64,000 nucleotides of DNA, taken from positions 1-64,000 of the forward strand of contig FMTX01000018.1 in assembly GCA_900100895.1 (NCBI GenBank), in the 5' to 3' direction. This stretch comes from Lachnospiraceae bacterium YSD2013 (lineage in GTDB: Bacteria > Bacillota > Clostridia > Lachnospirales > Lachnospiraceae). This document shows, piece after piece, positions 8,211 through 16,395 of the stretch (the first letter of the stretch is position 1; the number at the start of each line of letters is the position of its first letter). Under the pieces are notes generated by a model. The model worked only from the letters and a program-made list of their open reading frames with translations. It had not been told where the DNA came from and made no database searches. A program made the translations under genes and the position numbers.

Positions 8211-9383
8211 TTAAATTCTGTTCACACCTGTCTTAACAGCTGCTGCCTTAACAGCCTCTGCTACGGTCTTGCCTACGCGCTCATCAAAAGCGTTGGGGAT
8301 GATGTACTCGGGGTTAAGTTCATCTTCGGATACGAGGCTTGCGATAGCGTAAGCGGCTGCGACTTTCATTTCATCGTTAATGTCGCGGGCACGTACGTCG
8401 AGAGCGCCGCGGAAGATGCCGGGGAAGGCGAGTACGTTGTTAATCTGGTTGGGGAAGTCGGAGCGTCCGGTTCCTACAACTGCTGCGCCTGTGGCCTTGG
8501 CTTCGTCGGGATTAATCTCGGGTACGGGGTTAGCCATCGGGAAAAGAATGGGATTGGGAGCCATGGTCTTAACCATCTCTGCGGTAACGGTACCGGGAGC
8601 GGATACACCGATGAATACGTCGGCACCCTTGATTACATCAGCAAGAGAACCTTTCTCGTGGTTCTTGTTGGTAATCTTGGCCATTTCAACCTTCTCGGAG
8701 TTGAGGCCTTCGCGTCCTTCGTAGATGGCGCCGGTTCTGTCGCACATGATAACATTTTTAAGTCCCATGCTGACAAGAAGTTTGATGATAGCGATACCTG
8801 CGGCACCTGCGCCGGAGGTTACTACCTTTATATCTTTAATGTCCTTCTTAACAATCTTAAGTGCGTTAATCATAGCGGCAAGCACTACTACTGCGGTGCC
8901 GTGCTGATCGTCGTGGAAAATCGGGATGTCGCAGACTTCCTTAAGTCTTCTTTCTATTTCAAAACATCTGGGAGCGGAAATATCCTCGAGGTTAACTCCG
9001 CCGAAAGAACCCGCAAGAAGCTTAACGGTATTTACGATTTCATCAACGTCCTTGGAACGGATGCAAAGAGGGAAAGCATCTACGCCGCCGAAAGCCTTGA
9101 ACAATGCGCATTTACCTTCCATAACCGGCATGCCGGCTTCGGGTCCGATATCCCCGAGGCCAAGTACTGCGGTACCGTCTGTGATAACTGCTACGAGGTT
9201 GTGGCGTCTGGTGTACTTGTAAGAAAGATCCACATCCTTCTGAATCTCGAGGCAGGGCTCCGCAACACCGGGAGTGTAAGCTACCGAGAGCTCTTCTTTA
9301 TTGGAAACGGAGGCGCGGCTGATTACCTCAATCTTGCCTGCCCATTCTTCGTGCTGTTTAAGTGCGAATTCTTTTTTGTCCAT
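8211..9383 (-). CDS. Malic enzyme, malate dehydrogenase (oxaloacetate-decarboxylating)
   Basis: Converts malate to pyruvate and CO2 with NAD(P). The short bacterial form of 390 residues. The N-terminal domain holds VAYTPGVAEPCLEI and the metal/acid motif IFHDDQHGTAVV; the Rossmann loop is TSGAGAAGIAIIKLL (around residue 190); the family motif MANPVPEI(N)P is present near residue 290. It stands alone, divergent from a secreted protein gene, and ends at a shared terminator. Coenzyme preference cannot be read with certainty. Confidence 0.9.
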   Translation of the reverse strand: MDKKEFALKQHEEWAGKIEVISRASVSNKEELSVAYTPGVAEPCLEIQKDVDLSYKYTRRHNLVAVITDGTAVLGLGDIGPEAGMPVMEGKCALFKAFGGVDAFPLCIRSKDVDEIVNTVKLLAGSFGGVNLEDISAPRCFEIERRLKEVCDIPIFHDDQHGTAVVVLAAMINALKIVKKDIKDIKVVTSGAGAAGIAIIKLLVSMGLKNVIMCDRTGAIYEGREGLNSEKVEMAKITNKNHEKGSLADVIKGADVFIGVSAPGTVTAEMVKTMAPNPILFPMANPVPEINPDEAKATGAAVVGTGRSDFPNQINNVLAFPGIFRGALDVRARDINDEMKVAAAYAIASLVSEDELNPEYIIPNAFDERVGKTVAEAVKAAAVKTGVNRI

Positions 9384-9466
9384 GATAATAGTCTCCTGTA
9401 AAAGTTTATCGTTGATAGTATATCACTTTAGTTAAATAAAGCAAATACAATTTAATCAAACTTTTA

Positions 9467-9495
9467 TTGTTCGCGAAAGAACTTTTTTGTATAAT
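9467..9495 (+). promoter_or_regulatory. Sigma-A-type promoter of the secreted protein gene
   Basis: TTGTTC (9467-9472), a 17-bp spacer and TATAAT (9490-9495). Transcription should begin near 9502, giving a leader of about 125 nt that holds the two repeats at 9499-9615. Confidence 0.7.
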
Positions 9496-9498
9496 GAA

Positions 9499-9616
9499 GC
9501 CGGACTAAGTCTGAAAGACTTAGTCGAAGGCGCTTGATAATAAAGCGCTTTAGCGGTTTATTATAGGGCCGGACCAAGTCTGAAGGACTCATTCCGAAAG
9601 CGATCGATAATAAAGA
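9499..9616 (+). repeat. Tandem structured leader repeats (two copies, 69 nt apart)
   Basis: Copy 1 (9499-9546) and copy 2 (9568-9615) share GCCGGAC-Y-AAGTCTGAA-R-GACT and then GAA-R-GCG-NN-GATAATAAAG. In copy 1, GACTAAGTC pairs perfectly with GACTTAGTC around a TGAAA loop; copy 2 has a weaker version. A further AATAAAGCGC/GCGGTTTATT stem links them. The location in the 5' leader suggests an RNA regulator, but no known riboswitch was recognised. Confidence 0.6.
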
Positions 9617-9628
9617 GAGGATATCAGC

Positions 9629-10285
9629 ATGAAGAATATAAAGCGTTTTGCGGCAGCGTTTATTATTGCCGCCATAGCATTCCTGTCAGCAGGTTCAAGC
9701 GCCCGCGCGGAAGGCGAGCCCAACACCTATGAGAAGACTTTCACCTACACGCGTAATGACGGCAAGACCTTCGGCGCCACCGTAACCATCAAGAGTTCCG
9801 CCGAGACCGACTGGAACCTTAGATTTGAAAAAGAAAACGACGAGGCTACCGATAACTACGTCTACTACCGCATAATTGCGGACGGCAACCCCGGTGACGT
9901 TATCGATGTAAGTCTCACTACCGAATATCCCGACACTTTGCTCGGCGTTACCATGATGCCCAGGATTAACGGCAGCTGGAAGAGCGGCACACAGAAGACG
10001 CTCTTTGCTACCGCTGATGATAATTCCATCAATTTAAGCTATACCATCGATCAGAACGCTTCCGACCTTCAGGTAGCCGCAAGTGCTTACTCTAAGTCTT
10101 TCAGTTCCAAGAAGCCCGGCAGCATGGATGTTATCCTTACCATTGAGACCCCGCTTCATACCGATACCGTCAAGAGTGAAGGCGGTGGCAGGTTCTTTAT
10201 AACTGTTGTAATATCCGTTCTTTTTCTGGTAGCGCTTTCAATGTTTATGGGCAAAAGAAGCGCCATGAAGAATAAAAAGAAATAA
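9629..10285 (+). CDS. Secreted protein with C-terminal membrane anchor (unknown function)
   Basis: I do not recognise this 218-residue protein. It has a signal peptide with cleavage likely after SSARA (residue 27), a beta-rich extracellular domain of about 150 residues with no cysteine, a glycine hinge, one transmembrane segment (FFITVVISVLFLVALSMFM) and a short basic tail. This is the layout of a surface-displayed type I membrane protein. GAGAGGA lies 7-9 nt before the ATG. The repeated leader suggests it is post-transcriptionally controlled. Confidence 0.75.
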   Translation: MKNIKRFAAAFIIAAIAFLSAGSSARAEGEPNTYEKTFTYTRNDGKTFGATVTIKSSAETDWNLRFEKENDEATDNYVYYRIIADGNPGDVIDVSLTTEYPDTLLGVTMMPRINGSWKSGTQKTLFATADDNSINLSYTIDQNASDLQVAASAYSKSFSSKKPGSMDVILTIETPLHTDTVKSEGGGRFFITVVISVLFLVALSMFMGKRSAMKNKKK

Positions 10286-10291
10286 CGCAGA

Positions 10292-11368
10292 TCACTTGCG
10301 TTCTTCACGCCTCTTACGCCTTACGCGGTTGATGTGGCGTACGAAGTCACCGTTTTCGATTAATTCCGCGAGCACGTACTGCTCCATCACGGGAACGGTG
10401 CATGAATAGAAACCGATTTTATCGTTAAACACCTTTTCAAGAGCCTTCGGTATTACCATGTAGGCAGCCCTGACGTAGGGGCCTACGGTTCTTGTGAAGG
10501 TGTTTACGTATATTACGCGGTCGTTTTTATCAAGAGAATAAAGCGTCTCCTCTGCCTTTCGGCTGGGGGTAAACTCCGACTCAAAGTCGTCTTCTATGAT
10601 TATCCCGTCTTTCTCCACGCTCCACTTTAAGTACTCCGCTTTCTTGGCGGCTGATGCCGTAACGCCGGTCGGGAAGCTTCGATATGGCGTAATGTGCAAT
10701 ACCTTCGCCTCTGTCTGCCATAAGAATTCGCTCTCTATACCGTCGTCACCGAGGTGTAAAAGTTCCGGCTTCACGCCTTCGGTCTTGTATATCTTGTAAA
10801 TCTTGGGATACGACGGGTACTCGCCCGCGAACTTCGTATCACGCCCCAACGCGTTGATGATGAGTCCATAGAGATACTCCGCTCCGGCGCCGATTATTAT
10901 CCTGTCGCACTCAGCCTTGATGCCTCTGTAGCGGTACAGATAATCGCTGATGGCGCTTCTCAAACACTCGCATCCGTACCCCGGCGAGCGCTCGGTTAGT
11001 TCCTCACCGTATTCACTCAGAACTCGCCTTACTGTCCTTGCATATATGTTAAAAGAAATCTCTTCGTCGTGCGTTACACCTGTATCAGTTTTCGCATGTC
11101 TGTATACACTTCTGTCTGTCACACCATCTATTTTCTCAGATACAGCAAAAGAATCGCTTTCTCTGTAGGTCACAAAATATCCGCTTTTTTCGACCGTGGA
11201 AATGTATCCTTCTTCCTGCAAAAGTTCAAAAGCATGCTCCACCGTGATGACGCTTACACCGTTATCCTGAGCCGTGACTCTCTTCGAGGGAAGCTTGTCG
11301 CCGTAGTGGTAAATTCCGTCGATAATTTTTCTTTTGACGTCTTCGTAGAGGCTTAAATATCTGGTCAT
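10292..11368 (-). CDS. MocR/GntR-type regulator, shortened and lacking the PLP lysine
   Basis: A 358-residue protein with an N-terminal winged helix (YEDVKRKIIDGIYHYGDKLPSKR) and an aminotransferase-fold domain, as in MocR/GabR/PdxR regulators. Two features are odd. The segment that normally reads FSKxLxPxLRxGY is TFTRTVGPYVRAAYMV here, so the Schiff-base lysine is replaced by arginine. The protein also ends about 90-100 residues early, soon after VRHINRVRRKRR, losing the small domain. The stop is 6 nt from a convergent gene. It is divergent from an ECF S component, its probable target. It may bind a ligand non-covalently or act as a constitutive regulator. Confidence 0.8.
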   Translation of the reverse strand: MTRYLSLYEDVKRKIIDGIYHYGDKLPSKRVTAQDNGVSVITVEHAFELLQEEGYISTVEKSGYFVTYRESDSFAVSEKIDGVTDRSVYRHAKTDTGVTHDEEISFNIYARTVRRVLSEYGEELTERSPGYGCECLRSAISDYLYRYRGIKAECDRIIIGAGAEYLYGLIINALGRDTKFAGEYPSYPKIYKIYKTEGVKPELLHLGDDGIESEFLWQTEAKVLHITPYRSFPTGVTASAAKKAEYLKWSVEKDGIIIEDDFESEFTPSRKAEETLYSLDKNDRVIYVNTFTRTVGPYVRAAYMVIPKALEKVFNDKIGFYSCTVPVMEQYVLAELIENGDFVRHINRVRRKRREERK

Positions 11369-11385
11369 ATAAAATTCTCCAATTT

Positions 11386-11416
11386 TGGTGATTTCAGTAT
11401 TACCACCTCAATGGTA
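11386..11416. promoter_or_regulatory. Putative MocR operator in a divergent promoter region
   Basis: Overlapping imperfect inverted repeats TGGTGAT-N6-ATTACCA and TACCAC-N4-ATGGTA lie between the two start codons. TATATT at 11415-11420 with TTTCAG 17 bp upstream could be the plus-strand promoter. MocR regulators commonly bind TGGT/ACCA half sites in such gaps. Inferred. Confidence 0.45.
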
Positions 11417-11480
11417 TATTATGGAGCAACAAGAGTCAAGAACGACTTAAGAATACTGAGTTTAAAGGAAGAAGAATACT

Positions 11481-12122
11481 ATGAGCAGTCAGAAATCACA
11501 GGACAAACTTATTAAGAAACTTGCTTTTGCGGGTCTCATGGCAGCGCTCTGCTACGCAGGCTACGCTTTTATCCCTCCGCTTCCGATTCCGGGGCTTTTC
11601 GATCTTACAAGCGGCACCAAGGTTCACTTCGGTAATGCCTTTGTAGTGCTCGGCGCTTTGTTCCTCGGTGGCCCTTACGGCGGACTTGCAGGCGCTGTAG
11701 GCCTTTCACTTGCAGATATACTTACAGGTTACGGTGCTTCCGCTCCCAGAACCTTCATCTGCAAACTTTTAATCGGTCTTATCGTAGGTCTTGTAGCTCA
11801 CAGACTTGCAGAACTTTCCAAGTCTCATGAAAAAAGCTACCTTACCAAATGGGCTATCATCTCGTCGATCAGCGGTCTTGCATTTAACGTAATCTTCGAG
11901 CCTACACTTAAATATATATGGTTCTCGATTATTACCCCCAACGCCGACAAGGCTCAGTCAGCCATCAAGACATTGGTAAGCATCACCATCGCAACATCCT
12001 TCGTGAATGCGATAATCAATTCAATCGTAGCTGTAGTCGCTTACCTTGCGCTTCGCCCGGTGCTTTACAAGACCGGACTTCTCGGAGAACTTCCCTCCAA
12101 GCGTAAGAAACAAGAGCAGTAA
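11481..12122 (+). CDS. ECF transporter S component (possibly vitamin B6-type)
   Basis: A 213-residue membrane protein with about six hydrophobic segments and the S-component pattern of a conserved region between helices 1 and 3 (KVHFGNAFVVLGALFLGGPYGGLAGAVG), resembling DUF3816-type S components. These bind a vitamin and hand it to a shared EcfAAT module, which is not in this window. Adjacent MocR-type (PdxR-like) regulators often control pyridoxal synthesis or uptake, so a B6 vitamer is a reasonable but unproven substrate. The basic tail (SKRKKQEQ) is cytoplasmic. A strong terminator follows. Confidence 0.75.
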   Translation: MSSQKSQDKLIKKLAFAGLMAALCYAGYAFIPPLPIPGLFDLTSGTKVHFGNAFVVLGALFLGGPYGGLAGAVGLSLADILTGYGASAPRTFICKLLIGLIVGLVAHRLAELSKSHEKSYLTKWAIISSISGLAFNVIFEPTLKYIWFSIITPNADKAQSAIKTLVSITIATSFVNAIINSIVAVVAYLALRPVLYKTGLLGELPSKRKKQEQ

Positions 12123-12137
12123 TCAATCGCAACAATA

Positions 12138-12164
12138 AAAAAGGCCCCCGTAGAGGGCCTTTTT
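12138..12164 (+). terminator. Terminator of the ECF S component gene
   Basis: AAAAAGGCCC and GGGCCTTTTT form a perfect stem with a 7-nt loop, 15 nt after the stop codon. Confidence 0.85.
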
Positions 12165-12200
12165 GCGTGAAGTAATCTATATTAACATAATTACTTTCTC

Positions 12201-12362
12201 TTATTTAAAAATACTGAGTAATTTCTCAAAGAAGTATTCTCTGAAAAAGCATCTGATGTTTCCGTCGCAATTATCAAGGTGTTCATCTGCAGCCCATTTA
12301 GGCAGAACCCTGTTCTCATAATTACGAGTATCTATTAAACCTGTCATGTAATTAAGTCCCAT
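12201..12362 (-). CDS. Small protein of 53 residues with strong ribosome-binding site
   Basis: An ATG at 12362 is preceded by AGGAGG with 7-nt spacing and opens a 53-codon frame to a TAA at 12201. The product starts MGLNYMTGLIDTR and holds two cysteines (DNCDGNIRCFF) and an aromatic, hydrophobic tail ending FFEKLLSIFK. It has no Gly-Gly leader and no signal peptide, and I do not recognise it. The near-perfect ribosome-binding site is the main evidence. It lies between the ECF S component terminator and a 280-nt AT-rich gap. It could be a small regulator, peptide signal or membrane-associated protein. Confidence 0.55.
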   Translation of the reverse strand: MGLNYMTGLIDTRNYENRVLPKWAADEHLDNCDGNIRCFFREYFFEKLLSIFK

Positions 12363-12643
12363 AATCTACCTCCTATAAGCCTTAAAATTTGTATGTCACT
12401 CGCGGACATCTTTGATGGTTAAAATATAGCACAAAAGTACTAATTTGGGAAGTGGATTGGACTATTATTAACAAAAAATTAGATAATTTTGCCATTTTTC
12501 TCGATTTTGTATTATCCGGAGCGGATATCTGTCCGTATATGGCGTACATTTTTGACCTGTTATCACGCTAAAGCGTTCGCGTGATATTGCGAAAAATAGT
12601 AGTTATGTAAACCATTTCGTGGTGCTTTCTTTTGCCGCCAAAG
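12363..12643. other. AT-rich intergenic stretch with one hairpin
   Basis: No gene was found. It holds the hairpin TATCACGC-N10-GCGTGATA (12561-12586), an 11-mer GTTATGTAAAC (12602-12612) that recurs elsewhere in the window, and paired TTCTTTTG / CAAAGAA motifs (12628-12648). The part near 12370-12480 must contain the promoter of the small minus-strand gene. Confidence 0.5.
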
Positions 12644-12670
12644 AAAAACCGCGACCAAAATCGGTCGCGG
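12644..12670 (-). terminator. Terminator of the aldo/keto reductase gene
   Basis: CCGCGACC and GGTCGCGG pair around AAAATC, followed by TTTTTCTTT on the minus strand. Confidence 0.85.
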
Positions 12671-12699
12671 CCATCCAAACATTCATTTACTAATTTATC

Positions 12700-13827
12700 T
12701 TAGCTGAAAAGTTCCTTCATTTCCTTGCCAACCTTTTCAAGGTCGTCGCGGATATTAATCTTCTGAGGGCACATTGTCTCGCACTTACCGCACTTAACGC
12801 AGGAGTAAGGTCTCTCGGCCTCAGGCATCTGGCTCCACTCCCACTGAGCGCCGCCACGGTTCATGAACTTGTGGTAATTGTTCCAAATTGCGAAGTTTCG
12901 TGGAATGTTAACACCCTTAGGGCAAGGCATACAGTACTTGCAGCCGGTACAGCCGTTCTGAGAGCGGGCTGTAATCTCTTCGTTGACCTTCTCCATGGCT
13001 GCCATCTCGGCATCGCTTAAAGGCTTAAATTCCTTGAAAGTCGCAAGGTTGTCATCAAGCTGCTCCATTGTGGTCATACCGCTTAAGATAACCTTAACGT
13101 TGTCAAAGGTTCCTACCCATGACAAAGCCCATGCTGCAGGGGTAAGGCCGGGTCTGAACTCATCCATGGGGCCGATAACGTCCTTGGGAATGCTTGCAAG
13201 ATTGCCGCCTTTAACGGGCTCCATGATAATAAGCGGAACGCCAAGCTCCTTGGCAAGCTCGTAGCCCTTCATGGTAGCCTGAGTGTCCTTGTCTACGTAA
13301 TTAAACTGAATCTGGCAGAAATCCCACTCGCGATCCTTAATGATATATTCAAAAGCATCGTAGTCATCGTGGAAAGAAAAGCCGTAGTTCTTTATTTTGC
13401 CCTCATCCTTGTAAGTCTGAAGCATATCCACGATGCCGAGGTTCTTAAGCTTATCGTAAGAGCCTCTGTTCATGGCATGAAGCAGATAAAAATCAATGTA
13501 ATCAGTCTGAAGGTGCTCAAGCTGCTCCTTAAATACCTTCTCAGCCTCCTCAAGGCTGTTTACGAACCATGCAGGCATCTTGGTGGCAAGATAGAAAGAT
13601 TCGCGGGGAAGCTGCTTCATAATCTTACCCACAACTCTCTCACTCTGACCGCCATGATAAGGCCATGCAGTATCAAAATAATTGACACCGTTCTTGTAGG
13701 CCTTCATGAGAAGCTTCTCGGTCTCAACTTCATTAACCGTCTGACCGTCATCCATAAGAGGAAGACGCATACATCCGTAACCCAAAAGGGATGATTTATA
13801 CCCATTTTTAAGCTCTCTGTACTCCAT
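12700..13827 (-). CDS. Aldo/keto reductase with C-terminal 4Fe-4S ferredoxin domain
   Basis: A 375-residue oxidoreductase. The TIM barrel (residues 1-280) keeps the catalytic Asp-Tyr motif (NYFDTAWPYHGG), the lysine in LATKM and the histidine in FYLLHAMN. The C-terminal part has two cysteine clusters, CTGCKYCMPCPKGVNIP and CVKCGKCETMCPQKINI, each fitting a cubane iron-sulfur cluster. Such fused enzymes are common in anaerobic Clostridia and may exchange electrons with ferredoxin as well as NADPH. The substrate is unknown. It is a single-gene unit. Confidence 0.88.
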   Translation of the reverse strand: MEYRELKNGYKSSLLGYGCMRLPLMDDGQTVNEVETEKLLMKAYKNGVNYFDTAWPYHGGQSERVVGKIMKQLPRESFYLATKMPAWFVNSLEEAEKVFKEQLEHLQTDYIDFYLLHAMNRGSYDKLKNLGIVDMLQTYKDEGKIKNYGFSFHDDYDAFEYIIKDREWDFCQIQFNYVDKDTQATMKGYELAKELGVPLIIMEPVKGGNLASIPKDVIGPMDEFRPGLTPAAWALSWVGTFDNVKVILSGMTTMEQLDDNLATFKEFKPLSDAEMAAMEKVNEEITARSQNGCTGCKYCMPCPKGVNIPRNFAIWNNYHKFMNRGGAQWEWSQMPEAERPYSCVKCGKCETMCPQKINIRDDLEKVGKEMKELFS

Positions 13828-13883
13828 AAATAATTACCTCCTTACAAACTGCCGTACTACTCAACTATCTTTATCATAACAAA

Positions 13884-13918
13884 AAAACCCGGGCGATGAT
13901 ACTCTCTCGGGTTTCGTT
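13884..13918 (-). terminator. Terminator of the UDP-sugar pyrophosphorylase gene
   Basis: AACCCGGG and CTCGGGTT face each other around a 12-nt loop; on the minus strand a run of seven T follows. Confidence 0.75.
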
Positions 13919-13951
13919 TTTGTCAAAATATTACTTTTGTCGCGTACAATC

Positions 13952-15169
13952 CTAAAGCTCTACACCGTTCTTTTTAAGAAGTTCACGTGCGCTTTCAACG
14001 GAGTCGACACCGGTCTTGTTCTTAATAGGTGCAAACTCGCGCTCTCTTACCACCTCGAAAGGTAAGCATGAGGAACTTAAGTAAATCATATCAAGAACGA
14101 GCTGCTCGAACTTGCAGCCGTTGGGAGTCTCAGGCTTAACTTCGTTACCGTTTTCGTCAAGGCAGGGAATCTTCTTCTCCGCAAGGTGGTAAGGAAGGCT
14201 CTTGTCCACTATCTCCTCAAGTTCTTTCTCATTGAACAGATAGTTAAGAATAACGCCGAAGTTGTAAACTCTCTCGCCGCGCTCGTCGGTTAAATCCATA
14301 AGCTCATCGGTAAGCTCGTAGTACTCAACGATTGAAGGATGACCGTCTTCAAGACACATAACGCCGACCTTCTCGTCACGGGTATTCTTACGAACAACCT
14401 TGGCACCTACGGAACGCTTCTCTAAAATGGTCGCGCCTACGAATACGGGATCGCAGATACGCTGGCATACGTTGTCGACAGCGAATACGTTGAGCCATTC
14501 AATGTTGTTCTTTTTAACTATATCAAGGACGCCTGTTCTCTTCATAGACTGAAACCACCCCGCATTACCGTTGGGGGAAACAGCAACCTTATCCTTTCTC
14601 TCAAGAAGCACCTTGCCGTTGTAACCGCAGCAGGGAGCCATTTCCTGTTTAAAGAAATGAACGTACTCATCGGGGTAACCGAAGTTCTTCTTTTCCTTAA
14701 AGAACTTGGTGGTGGAATCATAGTTCAAATCGCTTGTCATTACAAAAAGATGGAAGTATGTGCCGGTTTCTCTTACCACGTCCATCATGTTATTGATAAG
14801 GCACTCGAAGATGTATAAATCTCTGGTAAGACCTACATTGTACATACCCTTGGGGTCGTTGGAACCGAGTCTGGTACCCATACCGCCTGCAAGAAGCACC
14901 GCTCCGACCTTGCCTGCCTTAATGGCGTCCACGCCGACCTTTCTGTACTCAGCCTCTCTTGCCTTAATCTCGGGGAGCTCCAAGCTCTTAAGAGGAGTAA
15001 TCTTGCCTCTCTTCTCGGGCTTATGCAAATGCTCGATGTTCTTAACTACGCTGAAATCAAGGGACTCAATCTGCTCATAAAGCGCTTTCTTTTGCTCCTC
15101 GGTAAGCTCCGACTCGTACTTTAAAAGCTGCTCCTGACCAATCTTACTAAGCTTTTCTCTTACATCCAT
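13952..15169 (-). CDS. UDP-sugar pyrophosphorylase (UDPGP/UAP family)
   Basis: A 405-residue nucleotidyltransferase of the eukaryote-like UDPGP family, distinct from bacterial GalU and GlmU. The signature AVLLAGGMGTRLGSNDPKGM lies near residue 90, and NGNAGWFQSM and NVFAVDNVCQRICDP supply the uridine and sugar contacts. It converts UTP and a sugar-1-phosphate (glucose or N-acetylglucosamine) to the UDP-sugar. Which sugar it uses cannot be read directly. It is followed closely (35 nt) by the start region of its own unit downstream of a DJ-1 gene, so the two may be co-transcribed. Confidence 0.85.
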   Translation of the reverse strand: MDVREKLSKIGQEQLLKYESELTEEQKKALYEQIESLDFSVVKNIEHLHKPEKRGKITPLKSLELPEIKAREAEYRKVGVDAIKAGKVGAVLLAGGMGTRLGSNDPKGMYNVGLTRDLYIFECLINNMMDVVRETGTYFHLFVMTSDLNYDSTTKFFKEKKNFGYPDEYVHFFKQEMAPCCGYNGKVLLERKDKVAVSPNGNAGWFQSMKRTGVLDIVKKNNIEWLNVFAVDNVCQRICDPVFVGATILEKRSVGAKVVRKNTRDEKVGVMCLEDGHPSIVEYYELTDELMDLTDERGERVYNFGVILNYLFNEKELEEIVDKSLPYHLAEKKIPCLDENGNEVKPETPNGCKFEQLVLDMIYLSSSCLPFEVVREREFAPIKNKTGVDSVESARELLKKNGVEL

Positions 15170-15204
15170 TAATCAATTTCTCCTTCAGAAAACGCCTAAG
15201 CGCT

Positions 15205-15756
15205 TTATTCGTAGTGATCGTAGCAGATCTTGTCGGCCATAGCTTTAGCTGCGTCGTGTCCGTCAATTGCCTCGATAATTTTAAGGGCAAAAGGAACCGC
15301 ACAGCCCGCCGAACGACCTGTAATCACATTCTTATCCCATTCAACCTCCGCACCGGTGCACTCCGCACCCTTGCATTCCTCTTCATAGCCCGGGAAACAG
15401 GTAACTTTCTTACCCTTAAGCACTCCCGCGCGACCAAGAATCGAAGGTGATGCACAGATAGCCGCAATGAACTTGCCTGCCTCGTCAAACTTCTTAACAT
15501 ACTTCATAAGAAGATCGCACTTCTCAAGATTGGTGTGTCCGGGGCCGCCGGGAAGCACCAGCATATCAAAAGTTTTGAACCAGACTTCATCCACTACAAA
15601 ATCCGCTTTAAACACGATTCCGTGCGAGCCGCCCACATGATGTGAATGTCCCACCGAAACCGTCTCAACATCGTAACCCTGTCTTCTTAAAATGTCAACT
15701 ACGGTAAGTCCTTCAATTTCTTCAAACCTTTCCCCAAAGAAAACGCCTATACGCAT
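15205..15756 (-). CDS. DJ-1/PfpI family protein
   Basis: A 183-residue flavodoxin-like protein. The nucleophile elbow AAICASPSILGRAG (cysteine near residue 100) and the upstream glutamate in ERFEEIEGLTVVDIL are typical of DJ-1/YajL proteins, which act in protein or nucleotide deglycation and stress defence. AGGAGG precedes the ATG. It is 35 nt upstream of the UDP-sugar pyrophosphorylase gene and is probably in the same operon. Confidence 0.88.
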   Translation of the reverse strand: MRIGVFFGERFEEIEGLTVVDILRRQGYDVETVSVGHSHHVGGSHGIVFKADFVVDEVWFKTFDMLVLPGGPGHTNLEKCDLLMKYVKKFDEAGKFIAAICASPSILGRAGVLKGKKVTCFPGYEEECKGAECTGAEVEWDKNVITGRSAGCAVPFALKIIEAIDGHDAAKAMADKICYDHYE

Positions 15757-15840
15757 GCTCTTAACCTCCTAATACACTTTCCTCAGGTATTTCTGCCTTA
15801 CTTTTATTATACTAAATTTGTATCTATTTTTCCACAGTGA

Positions 15841-15871
15841 AAGAAAAGCCGGAAGTCAAACGACTGCCGGC
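15841..15871 (-). terminator. Terminator of the small lipoprotein gene
   Basis: GCCGG-A-AGTC and GACT-GCCGGC form a stem around CAAAC; TTTTCTTTC follows on the minus strand. Confidence 0.75.
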
Positions 15872-15909
15872 TCAATACATCATTGCCTCTATCTTGTTCT
15901 ACGGGGCTG

Positions 15910-16242
15910 TTATTCTTCCGAATCATATTTTTCATATACACTGTATTCCTTGCATCCGGCATCAAGAACAGCTATCAGTTTATCCGGCTGCCCCTTAACA
16001 GTGTATATATACTCTCGTGTTTTGCCTTCGCCCAAATCTAAATATCCTATACATTCATCTTTTTCGGTTGCATCAGCCGCTCCCAAAAAGATATATGTAG
16101 ACTCTCCATCTGTTATAGTCGCAGCCTTTTCATTGTAAACACCCTCAGAAAAGACAATAGGGTTATCCGGAAGTTTAGATGCGCACGAGCACACACCCAA
16201 AAGCACAATAAAGGCAAACACTGTAGTAACGTATTTCTTCAT
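15910..16242 (-). CDS. Small lipoprotein of unknown function
   Basis: A 110-residue lipoprotein: an N-terminal signal peptide with lipobox region LLGVCSC (Cys near residue 18-20), then about 90 residues rich in Gly, Asp and Glu with two further cysteines. No known domain was recognised. GGAGGG lies before the ATG. It has its own terminator and no close neighbours on the same strand, so it is a single-gene unit. Confidence 0.7.
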   Translation of the reverse strand: MKKYVTTVFAFIVLLGVCSCASKLPDNPIVFSEGVYNEKAATITDGESTYIFLGAADATEKDECIGYLDLGEGKTREYIYTVKGQPDKLIAVLDAGCKEYSVYEKYDSEE

Positions 16243-16395
16243 GCAAAACCCTCCTTCGCAAATAGATTATAAATCAGACCGGCAAAGCACTCAATACGTT
16301 TATGTGCGTTTCTTATTACAAATACAACGTGTTATTGTTAATACTATCAAAAGGTGTTATGCTTTTTTCAACAATATTTACAAGGAATAGGCTAT

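Noticed and set aside
15818-16138. Plus-strand frame opposite the small lipoprotein
   Set aside because: It is antisense to a lipoprotein gene with clear signal peptide, ribosome-binding site and terminator; its product has no recognisable features.
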